DNA of 64,000 nucleotides from Plasmodium malariae (Eukaryota > Apicomplexa > Aconoidasida > Haemosporida > Plasmodiidae), in contig NC_041781.1 of the NCBI RefSeq assembly GCF_900090045.1, forward strand, positions 2,016,592-2,080,591, read 5' to 3'. Position 1 is the first letter of the stretch. Every line of letters starts with the position of its first letter. Below, in pieces: positions 38,690-50,625 of the stretch. The notes under the pieces were generated by a model. That model worked only from the letters and a program-made list of their open reading frames with translations, was not told the origin of the DNA and ran no database searches. A program made the position numbers and the translations under genes.

Positions 38690-40710
38690 ATTTCTTTTTT
38701 TTTTTTTGTATATATTTTTAAAAAAATAATTATGAAGTTTGTACAACTTGTATGGAGATAAGTATATTGCATAACATGGAATTTTAATATTTTTCTGGTT
38801 ATAAGATAATGACGTATAGGGAGCAATTTAGGAATGATAAGATGTAAACTATTTTTCAAATAGGAAATTTATAATTAAGTGGAATTATTGAATAAAGATA
38901 TTTTTTATGTGGAAAAATAACTTTTAACTTTTGAGTATTTCATTTACTTTTAAATAATTTTTTTCTTTTATTTATGTAATTTTTTACTTATACTATGTGC
39001 ATTAGGTTAATAGTACTGCGAAAATAAATAATTTATATAAGGATTGAATAATTGTTCTAGAATAATTACAACGGTATTCATTTTACAACAGAATAAAAAT
39101 AATTGTTCAAACTAAGAGAGTAATTATAGTATAAAGGTTTGACAATGAGCAATACATTAAAATAACAAAAAATATAAATAATAATAATGATTTAACAGAA
39201 TTTAATTCAAATGTAGTAATGCAATATTACAAATATATATTTTTTAATTAAAAGTGCTTAATTTTTTGTTTGAGATCAAAAATATACAAATTAAGATAGT
39301 TTACTTTTATTATCTTATATAAGATAAATTAATCTTATACTTTTTTTAACACTATTATATGTAATTTTACTCTATGATTTTAGATTTAATTGCATTTAAC
39401 AGAAGTTCAAAATTTTTGGTAATATAATAAATAGTATTAAAAATAAAAATTTGGATATATAAAAAATTTTTTCTTTATTCAAGCGATTAGAAATAGGATG
39501 ATATAATTAAAAATAAAAAATGATAAATTAATAAAAAATAATAATTTTATATATTTTAAAATTGTTATAAAAATTATACATACATAATTTAATGACACTC
39601 TAAAGATACTTTATGATTGAATTATTAGTTATTTTACATTATATAAGAAATTTACTTGTATCACGATAGAAAAATGGGTACTCTTAAATATATTAGAACT
39701 ATCATATTTAGATTATTAACTAACAAAAAAAAAAAAAAAAAATGAGCAAGCTTTACGAATAATAAATAAATTATTATATAAAATTATATAAGTCATTTTT
39801 GCAATATAGTATTAAAATGAAAATTTTTTTCTTTGATTTTTTATTTATTATAAGATAATAAAAATTTCCTAAAATAATAAAAATATATTACTCCTTAATA
39901 AATCATTTTGACCTTACAAAGGGATAAATAATAAATAATTTAAATTCTTCCATTATGGATTAATTAAAATTATTAAAATCATACATTACTAGGTTTATTT
40001 TTGTTGTACATTTATACATAATTGTATATAAGTATAGGTGAGTAAACAATTTTTTTTTTTTTATGTATTTTGGTGATCAATAAAGAAAGATCATATGAAA
40101 TTAATTTTTACTTTCCAAAATTATTGTATTACACATTTTAACCTTTCTCTTACTCTTAAATAATTTATTAAGCTTTTGTACAAGTTCTTTTTGCACATAT
40201 TCTTATCTTTCTTTCTTTGTAATATTTTTTGAATTATTCCTAGAATTTTAGTCAATTTAGGGCATTCTATCTTTTTAGGTGGTGATACTTAATACACATA
40301 TTCCTTTTATTCCTTTGTTGTGCAGAATATCTTAAATGCTTACTATTATATATATATTTCAACATTTTTTATCATTCAAAGAATGACACTTGACTTAATA
40401 TATATATTTATAAATGTTATTGTATGAAATTTTATAAGAATTTCTTATTTTTAAATACTGTTCCTTTTACAATATAGTCGATATATTTAAAGCTATATAA
40501 ATTATACATTTTAATAACTTCTTAATTATTAATTATGCCATATATATTTTTTTCTTTTTTGTGCCCTCTATGTGTCACTTTTCCTGTTTTTCTTCATTAA
40601 TCCCAAGTACAGATATGACTCAATTTGCACGTTTGATTATAGTTATATTATAACTAATTTTCAGTTAAATGTTATTTTACGTTTAAACTAGTAATCATGA
40701 ATTACAGGAT

Positions 40711-40850
40711 ATATGTAATCGCCTATGTTTCGGATTGATATACGTGGGCTCTGATGTTCACGACCGAGAACGCTCTTTACATCTTTCAAGATCGTTATGT
40801 TTCTTTCTGCGTAGTATTATAGAATGGAAGCAGAGTTCAATATAAATAAA
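40711..40850. other. GC-rich island
   Basis: Bases 40741-40800 hold 27 G or C in 60, against well under 25% around them. On the minus strand a 43-codon open stretch reads ..ERNITILKDVKSVLGREHQS.. to a TAG near 40688; a plus-strand frame is also open. No start codon context, tRNA fold or known motif seen. It could be an exon relic or a small non-coding RNA. Confidence 0.45.
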
Positions 40851-42215
40851 GGGATACACATATATATATATATATATATACATTTATTTATTTGATTGAA
40901 AAGTGTACAATGAAATGTTTCCATAAAAATAATGTTACCAAAATGGTTGAGCCCAATTATTTTAAAAAGGTGCAAAAAAAGGAAATTAAATTTTATTTTA
41001 ATTTTTTAACGCACTAAATATATTTCCAATTATAAATAATAGAAAAATAGAGTAATCTATAGAAGTAAATTATTATATGAAAATTGATTTAAATACGATT
41101 TTTTGTTTTTCCTATATTCACTAACAATTACTGAATCCTAAATTATTAACGCATATTTATGTTGTATATATTTGCATGTATCATTTATTTCTATTGTAGC
41201 TACACCGATACTAATCGAAATAAATGGTTTAAGATAAAAATAAGAAAAGTTATAAAAAGTAATTCTTATTTTACTTTCCTTATACAAGATAGCATTTGAA
41301 ACTATTAAAACTTTTTCCGTTCTATATGTTCTATGTACACAAAGTAATTGCTTAACTATACCTTAATTATACTGAAATCCTCCCACAAAATTAAATATAT
41401 ATATTAATGGAATATTACAATTACTGATATGCTTGTAAACATATGCAATGGATGTACTGTTCTACTTATTTTTATAGTTGTATATGGAAGGATGCTAAAT
41501 TAACATATATTTATGGTTTTATAATTTATCCATAGGAAACAATTTTCTAAGTTAGGAAAAATATATAAGAAATATATATATATGTAAAATGGTATTATTA
41601 TACACTTTTTGTTTTGTTAAAATATGAGGGTTAATAATTTTTTTTTTTCCTCTTTTATTCTTTCGTTTTTGCTTATTATTTTATATATGTTTTTTTTCTG
41701 TGCTAATATGAGTTAAAATTCCTTTTTCTGTATATTAAAAGATTAGATGATAAAACTGTTTTTATTATAATAATTTCTAATAGTATTGCTCTTAAAATTG
41801 CACTTATGTTTATATCATGGAATAAAATATTACATATTTTTTTGGGTACATTGGATTAAATTTTGTATTATAATATTTACTTTTTCATTTTAGTTTTTTT
41901 GGATACAAATAATTGTATTAATATCTTTAATGATGAACTTTTTTTAGTTTATTCTTATACACTTACTATGTTCTACTCTAATACTTAATATATATTACCA
42001 ATAAAAAAATCCAGCAACACATTTAATATTTCTTCTGCTCTATGTATATAATATTTACTTTATATATATAAAAACTGTGTTCTTCAGATACAATGTTATT
42101 TTATCCAAAAGATTTGGTCAAATATGAATATATACTTTTTATTGAAAAACAAAATAGTTTGAATACTGATTATTATATAATATTTAATCATAATTTGATA
42201 AGTATATTTTTATGT

Positions 42216-42240
42216 AAAAAAAAAAAAAAAAAAAAAAAAA
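42216..42240. repeat. Poly(A) run of 25
   Basis: Longest homopolymer in the window, in the 3' flank of the minus-strand PIR gene. Confidence 0.9.
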
Positions 42241-42809
42241 CTGTAGGTTTTTATTTCACGGGTTAAATCAATTTTTTTTTACTAACGATAAATTGTGCTA
42301 GTTTAAGGGCTATATTACTAGTTCCAAATAAATTCAATAAATTCAAATTTATTTTTACTTTAAATATAACTATAATATATCTCATATGTGTTATGCTTTA
42401 AGAACACATAACAAGAAGTCAGGGTACAATTCTATGAGTATAATTAAATAAAACTAAAATGCTCTGACAATATACGCATTTAAATTGTGGTACATTAGAA
42501 TCTTAAACTATTATTAGTTAGGAAAGTTTTAGTTCTTTTTTCTATATATAAAACAAATATTATTGCAAGTTCAAATTTAATTCATTAAAAAAAAAATTAA
42601 ATAAATACAAAAAAAGTATTTGACAAAAAATTAGAAAAAATAAATTATTATAAAAGGATAAATAAAAATATATATATAAAAAGTTAAAAATAAAAGTGTC
42701 TATATTTTATTTATGCTCCTCTTTTTATACTTTGATCTTTATCATTTCTACTTAATAGAAATGATTATATAATCCAATTTTATGGGCTTCTTAGTATCTT
42801 TGATATATA

Positions 42810-44555
42810 TCAGTTGATATTCCTTAAATCATTTGATGAAAGAAGCTCATCTTCCATATTTACTACGTTAAATCTCCTCCTGTCAGAATGCCTATAAGTA
42901 CGTTTTAAGAAGCGCCTTGGTCGTTTGCGTGTATATACATCAGTAAAATCAAACCTATATCTTTGTTTCCTTTTTCTATCCCTACGTAAACGTGATCCGA
43001 AGGGAGTAAACTAATATATAAATGAAAGTAAAAAACATGTATAATTTGTTAATTTCACAATTACAATATTTTAAGAAAAATGTGTTATAAATGGTAACTA
43101 CTAATGTATACATAGCACATAAATTAATTTGGTATTTACTTTAAAAAAGAGGTAAAATATAAAAATGATTCCCATTACTAGAGCAACTCCTGTGGAAATA
43201 CGAACAAAAATGTTGTTTAATATATTAAAATAATCTGTATTTAATTCATGAGTTGATCTCCTACTCCTTATTCTTTCACGATACGTTCTTAAATCATCAG
43301 TGGTCCAATTCGTTTTAATATTCAATCTGTACATCCCAGATTTTGTTTTTGTAGCAAAACCACCTTCAATCAATTCTTCCATATAATCGCAAATTCCTAA
43401 TTCAGCTTTCTTTGTACTTGTAGTTGGACATTTTAATTGTCCGCTTGTATCAAATTTCCACCTAAATGTAACATGTGTATGTTCATCAGGAGATGCCTTT
43501 TTTTTTAGTTCCCTGTAACTACCTGAACCCCCTATATTTTCGTTTGTTTCATCTGTAACTTCTTTTTGTGGAACTCTTTTTGCATGTTTTTCTTGTTCTT
43601 GATCTTCCCCCCTCATTGAATTCGAATTACCTGGAGGGGATGCCCTACCATTTCCTTGAGGTTCATTATTTCTAACTATAGTTACACTACTAGATAACTG
43701 TACAGGTACTGTGTATAAATTACAAAATGGATGTGCTGTATCACCTGATGTGAATGTACCATTGTTGGGACTATAACATGCACCATAATTAAGTGATTTC
43801 AAAAAATCTGAACTGAACGTCTCAGAATCTGATATTTTATCATTGAATACAGCTGTAATAGTTTTTAGTCCATCACAATTTCCTTTTTCTTCAGACCCTA
43901 AAGAGGATAATAATTTACTCGGATCAAACTCATCCTTACAACTCAAAAAATAATGTGAACAGACCCAATCCTCTGATAAACAACAATATTTCTTTAAATC
44001 ATTATATACTTTAACGATCGATTTAAGGTATTTTTTATATTTATCATTGTTAACTTTAGAACATGTATCACTACTTTTAATAGTATTATAATTTTTAAAA
44101 TAATCATACAAATATTTTTCTTCTATTTTATAATTCAATTCTGTAAAATCCTTTGTACCAAAGCCGAAAGAACAACCATACTTTTGGTGATTATTGAAAA
44201 TAGTAATCTGTAATTTAATAAATTTTTTAATAACTTCTGCGATATCATTATTTGATGAGCTTTCATTAAACAATTTCCTTATTTCTTGATATACCCAGTA
44301 TTTATAATGTGAACAATAGTCTTCATAGTTTTTTGATGATTCCTTTTTAAATACAATATCTAAAAGTTTTGATACTTTTTTACAAAGTGTAACATATTTT
44401 TCTTTGTGAGGAGAATTTATCCCTTTAAATTCAGTACAATGTTGGTCATCAGTCACATCTTTAACTTGATCATCCAATTCTTTATATATATTATACGGTA
44501 TTGAATCCTTAAAAATTTCTTCCTGAAAATTGAAAGTATAAAATGAATTATTCAT
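42810..44555 (-). CDS. pir: PIR (vir-type) protein
   Basis: Minus strand. The main exon ends at 43140 (GTAAAT donor) and joins the final exon 42810..43010 in phase 0 across 129 nt. The start is uncertain. An ATG at 44555 gives a 538-residue product. Alternatively CAG at 44525-44523 is a splice acceptor and a tiny first exon ATG-GAA-GCT at 44680..44672 supplies the start, giving 530 residues beginning MEAEEIFKDSIPYNIYKELD, which looks more like other PIR N-termini. The ectodomain has vir-type features: SIPYNIYKEL, a CSHYKYWVYQEI motif, KYLYDYFKNYNTI, and Cys-Cys in NDLKKYCC. A hydrophilic linker of roughly 150 residues follows, then a membrane segment (STGVALVMGIIFIFYLFF) and a 66-residue Arg-rich tail starting FTPFGSRLRRDRKRKQRYR. 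PIR proteins are variant, presumably exported or surface antigens. The gene appears intact. Confidence 0.85.
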
Positions 44556-44680
44556 GTACTAAAATATTTCTTACAAAGATTTATTTTTCTTATGTTACAT
44601 ATGAATAGTGATAATTTAATATAGTATCATTATCATTATTTCAACTAAAAATGAAAATATACATAATCTACAGCTTCCAT

Positions 44681-47600
44681 TTCTATAATTTCCTTTCCCT
44701 ATTGCAATGTATATACTAGATTATATAATTAAAACTGTACATATATATATATATTTACGTATAAATAATAACGACATATTTACAATTAGCTCATTTCGAG
44801 CATATTCTTTTTTTTATTAGTAATTATATCTATTTACATATTTCTTAAAAAAATATTAAACTAATTTACTATATAAAATAAATTAAAACTATATTGTTTT
44901 TATTACATTAATACTGTTAATTAAAACCGAAATCCCTTTAATATTAATGAGGTATAACGGTAAATAGTACAAAAGAAGTAATGTATTATAGCGAAACTTT
45001 ATTCTATATACAAATATGCATATACAAACATACGTACATATGCAATTATTATTATCCCATTTTCTTTAATCGAAAATATAATTTTTAATATAAAAAATAA
45101 AAAATTGTAATACCCTGTCATATATTTTTTTTCAAGCACTTTTGTACTTTCAAGTATTTGTATGTATCATAATATGGTATCTCTGTAAAATTACGAAATT
45201 TACTTTTTTGGTAAATTTTGTTCCATAAATAAGCATAATGTCATTTCATTAATACTTTATCTTTTACCGTATTATATGCAATACTCTATAATATTATACG
45301 CGCATTACTATAGTTAACTAAGCGCATATTACAAAAATTATAAATATGTATATAAAAAGAAGAATATTTATAAAAAAGAATAAATGAAATATAAACCAAT
45401 AAATTATTTTTAATATGATAAAAAATTTTACTTGGAATATATTTATTTTATTTTTAATGTCATTAATTTTTAGATACCCTATGTATATATAACTATAGTA
45501 CAAATTATTCATTTCTATTAATAACCACAATAAATTGTAAGTCGATATATTTTTTTTTGATTCATTATTACAGTTCACATAGTGTATATTATGTTGTACA
45601 TCAGTATGTGTATAAATAAAATAAACTAATCAGATTAAACATTTTTATTAAAAACTTTAAAATATTTATTCCCTTAAAAAAATGAATAAAAGCATTTTTA
45701 TTTATCTCGCGTAAAAAATTTTTTTTTTTGAATATGACTAAAAGGGAATTAGCATAATTCAAATATAGAATAATATTAAATTTGGGAAATATATTTGCAA
45801 CATTTATTTAATTTTTCATAGAAACCAAAAAAATATTTAAGAGGAACACTATTATGAGGCAGAATTTGTATGGATTATTTAATCATTTTTATACATTTTC
45901 TTTTGTTTAATGATAAATAAACTAAAATATAATTTATTATATCAGTAAATTAAGAAAATATTAGAGAATGTCTTCTTATTTTTTTAAATATATATAATAT
46001 ATATATAGATAAAACATTCTGTGTTTTAAAAATAAAAACGCATAAAATATTGCAATTCGGGCATTAGTCGATTATTACCATGTTTTAATAAAATCATAAC
46101 ACATGAAAATTAAGAAAATAACATTACAAACTATATTGTATATATTAATATACATGGAAAGAAGATTTATTTTCTGTCAATTTTATGCATAAGAGAAAAT
46201 AAATATTTTTTATGTTACATATTACTTTTATATTTTATATAATTTCGTTTTATTTTTTGTTTTTTTGTTTGCATAACTTGCTGGTTAGCATACTATGCAT
46301 TTGTTTTGATACATAAATAAATTATTTTATTATGCTAATATTAATATAACTTATTTACATGCAAAATAAAAATGTGAATAAAAGTATGCTTTTTTAAAGA
46401 AGTTTCATTAGAAAAAAAAATAAAACATATAATAATACTTCCTTATACATTGAATAAAAAAAAATAATAGTATTGTATATATTTTAAAAAGGTATCATAT
46501 GTTAATTTTTATTTATATTGTTCTTATAATTTACTTATTATGTTATATACTTTCTTTCGTTAGAGGTATTAACAGCTGTACAGATTACATTATTGTCACT
46601 CAATATTAGAAAGAATTACCTAATAATATAATAGTGGATATTGCATAATGTAAATAAAATGCTTTAATTATTTTTGTTGAAATATATCTTCCTTAAATCC
46701 TTTTTTAAAAATTTTTTTTTATTATGTTAGATTATTTATTTTAGATTTCGGGAATCTCCATATGTTAAATTCCATAAATTATATGCTTCATAATTTCTAA
46801 TCATAGTCATCATACAATTACCATTAGATATATAAATTATTTTTATAATCCTGGCTTATTTTTGTTTATTACATTAAATATGTTATGCTTCAATATATTA
46901 AGTATATCAAATGAACCAATTAATCCATTAATTTATTAATATTTAAGTTAAAAATTTTCCTCAGACTTATTTCTGTTCTTGCTGTACTTTTTAGTTTAAT
47001 GTTAACTTGAAAGGACAATGATAACATTTTCTTTATTCTCGAATGTACGTAGTTATATACAGAATTTGTTTTTATAAAAATGTGCAAACAATTATTAATT
47101 ACTTCACATTTTTTATGTTCTAAATAATATAATATTATATGAAAAAAGTAATACGTTCGAAAAATATCCAAATTTAATATTTTTTCCAAAAAATACTTAT
47201 CTGCTGATCATATATAATATAGTATATTACTTATTATCTATTTGTTTAAAAATAAAATATTGAAAAAGAAAAAGTATCCATTTTTGTTAGCTATTTCATA
47301 AGTTCAGTTTAACTGTAAATATAGATATACTCTTGAAATGACCAAATTATAATATTACTCAGCAGTTAAAATAACACATATATTTAGAGAACTATTAGAT
47401 ATACCCTTATTAATAATGTTTTATATACATTTTTGTCGAACTTTAATTTGAAAAAATATAAAAAAAAAAGAAGTAATTTATGAATTTTTTAAATTAGAAA
47501 ATATGTTTCATGTAACATTTTCTTTAATTGAACGATTGTGTTAAAGGGGTATATTTTCCACATAATTCATTCATTTAAATTTACTGTTTCAAATTATATT

Positions 47601-49805
47601 ATGTGGTATTATAAACTACTTTAGTGTATACAATTAAGTGTAAAGAATTCATAAATATTTCATTTATTTGTTAAATATTTACTAAGTCAATAAATAGATA
47701 CATAAAATTATATGCATATACATTTGGTCAAATGAATGGATAAACGAATAAAGAACCAATGTACATCAATTATATAACATCTATTAATAAATATTTTATA
47801 TTCCTATATATCTTCTACTTAAAATATATTAAAAAAATATATTATTTTACTTCAGTTTTTTACCTATTGCGAAATTTTTAGTAGTTCGTTAGAGGATTAA
47901 GAAATATTTTTTCAAAGTTTAATCGGAGTAATAACCTTTTGTAAATATGTAATAGATATATTGATAAAAAGACTCATACTATTACATTATATATAATCAT
48001 AAAACATATAAATTATAACAAAAGTGTTAAATTTATTAGTTTATTAACTTCTTATATTTTAGAATATCACTAATAATATATATAATGTATTTTACTTATT
48101 AATAGCATAGAGGGAATACAAAGCAAATAATAGAAATCCATACATTTCTTGTAAAATATTTATCCACAAAAAAGTATTAACTTAAAATGCATATATATAT
48201 ACTATTATCCTAAATTTAAAATTCTGTAGAATATTGTACAAGCAAAATGATAAACAGTCCAGGGGATATATTACATTATGCTTATTGATTAACTAATTTT
48301 TTGTGTATGGAGAGATGGAATGAAAAATTCTGTATATAACGATAAATAAAAAAGTCAAAACACTTGAAAAATAATTAATTAATAGTCCATTAATCATTCC
48401 TATAATTAGATTTCTGTAATATGTTTATTTAAACGATGCTAATATATATACATTACACTCACTAGAAAAAGTTAAAGAAATAACTCTATCCAAAAATTAA
48501 TTTAAAAAAAAATAAGGATACTCCTTATACAATAAAAAAACTAACACATATTATTAACAAAATAAGGTTTTTATTGTTGTTTATTCGATAATCATGGTAA
48601 ATTACATGAAATATTCAAGATATTTAATGATACTATTAGTGAAGCATCAAAAGAATAGCACAGTTCTTAGTAGTATATAAAAAATATTCTTTCCAGCATT
48701 TAAGCCAAAATTAATTAATAATATTTAAATAAATAGAAAATATATTTAAATTATTCAGTTTGTATATACCTATTATATAGCTTTTGCTTAAACGCTTTAA
48801 TATAAATACATATATATGTATATATATGTCGTTCCTTAACTATTCTATCGTCTAAGCAGTGAATAACTTAAATAAATGTAGAACAAATATACAACTGATA
48901 CAACAGTATATGAACATTAACATTTAATGTGTTACATATACATATTTAACAGAACATATCAGACCAGAGAATAACTATAAAATAATTCTTTGAAAAGTAC
49001 TGGAATTTCACTAGTGATGCGAATACCTATAAATATATGTTCTACTTACGCTTTCTCTAATTAATATTAGAAATAAGAAAGGGAAATCTTTTAAGTTTTT
49101 TTTATTTTAAAGCAAAACATATAGTTATAAATAAAAAAATTATAGCTATCTCCATATAAACGATATACTGAATTATATAAAAATTGATTATTAAAGTGAA
49201 TATTACATAATTTGTAAATATTTTACTATTTAAATTGTATAAATATGATTATAATATTTTGATATGTAATATTCTTCTTTATATAAATATTTTTAATTGT
49301 ATATATTAAATATGTAAACGACATAATATGAAAAATAAGCAAAATTTATTAAAGTATATATATATATATATATCGCTAGAAAGTAAATTTTTAATTATAT
49401 TTCAAATCTTTAATAATTTAAACTAAAAATTAAAGTACAAAATATATATTTATATTACAAGAAATATAAAATTATATAAAGACAATTTTTTAATAATAAA
49501 TGCAAAAAAATATAAAAAATTCATATATATTAGAAAATTGTATTGTAGGCATACATTTTTTTACAATTTAATATATAAAATTATATTTTCTTTCAGATTA
49601 CTAAAATAAATTTATAGAATTAAATTTCTGCAATAAATAATTGTTTCTCACTTTCTACTAGACTTAGATTAATTTACGAGATAGTTTTATGTATATTAAT
49701 TTAAAACAGTTGTATTCTCCAAGGAAGCAGAATGAAATATAAAAACAACATTACTAGTAATACAAATATATAATGGATTATAATATGAAATAATAAGAGA
49801 CATAA
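44681..49805. other. Intergenic DNA
   Basis: About 5.1 kb without a supported gene. Frames at 45318 and 46920 (minus) are composition-driven. Near 48940-49100 on the minus strand there is an exon-1-like hydrophobic stretch ending at a GTAAGT donor, without a usable start. Confidence 0.6.
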
Positions 49806-50625
49806 TTATTTTAGGCATTCTCGGATACTATAAAAACAAGTATAACAAATAATTAACGGAAAAAACATTACTAATATAAACATAAAAAGGGCATGCGCAA
49901 TTGCATATTTTACTGGATGTTTTTGTTGATTGTTTATAAAAGCATTAATTTTATCTTTATTAATAATACAATTACGTTTATTACTTGAGCTGATGTGGTC
50001 TGAAGATGAATCATTCTCTAAGTATAACTTTTTTAAAGATTTGTGTAGGTTTTTATTGTTCTGAATATTATTATAATGTTCTAATGTAGGAGATTTTTCT
50101 TTTAAATTATGCTTAACGTTAAAAGCTCCAATTTTTTGAGGTTTTATACGTGGCATAAAATAATTCATTTCTTCTTGATACGTATCATTGTATATTGATT
50201 CATTATCTTCTTCTTGAAAAAAGTTATATTGCTTTAATGCATATGGTTTTTTTTCAAATGATGCAGTACTTTTTCCTTTTAAATCATATATTTTTTCTTT
50301 TAAACATTTATGTTTTTCTTCCAGGGATGCTCTTATTTCACTGCTTAACAATCTGCTATATTTAATATTTAATATGTTATTTATGTTAAATTCCTTGTTC
50401 CGCGTTTTATCGTAGATATTTGACTATAAGTATAAGTTCATATTAAATATTAAAAAAATGTATATTTATATATTATATGAATAAAATATTCCTCTCATTT
50501 AAAAACATAAAATAAAAAAGAAAACCGGAAAAAATTAAGTATAATAACTAAGATACCTCGTCAGAATATTTGAATATCCATATTAGACAGGAAAAAATAA
50601 AGGATCTAATAAAAAAAATGATCAT
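49806..50625 (-). CDS. Exported protein, unrecognised family
   Basis: Minus strand, exons 50557..50625 (23 codons, MIIFFIRSFIFSCLIWIFKY...) and 49806..50423, phase 0, intron 133 nt (GTATCT donor, CTTATAG acceptor); 228 residues. Exon 1 is a signal-like hydrophobic peptide. Exon 2 begins SNIYDKTRNKEFN and carries RLLSSE at residues 47-52, a PEXEL-like motif with the acidic residue one place late. The middle (about 60-195) is charged, Lys/Asn/Glu-rich, with a tract of Ser before SNKRNC. A single membrane segment (about 196-220, MFILVMFFPLIICYTCF) lies almost at the C-terminus, leaving a short tail RECLK. It shares the exported-gene plan but no sequence block with the fam-l or fam-m genes, and the upstream element at about -410 is not seen. 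Probably exported or tail-anchored after secretion; function unknown. Confidence 0.8.

Larger units (their letters stand above)
35237..42809. other. Gene-poor stretch with coding-like relics
   Basis: About 7.6 kb with no intact gene I recognise. Holds direct-repeat copy B (36158-36560), three ATAATTC units at 37041, a TA/TG tract at 37478-37519, small frames and a broken coding-like island at 37873-38870, a GC-rich island at about 40711-40850, and a 25-base A run at 42216-42240. Confidence 0.6.

Noticed and set aside
45318..47189. Minus frames at 45318-45578 and 46920-47189
   Set aside because: Ile/Asn/Phe-rich random-looking frames, no exported-gene layout.
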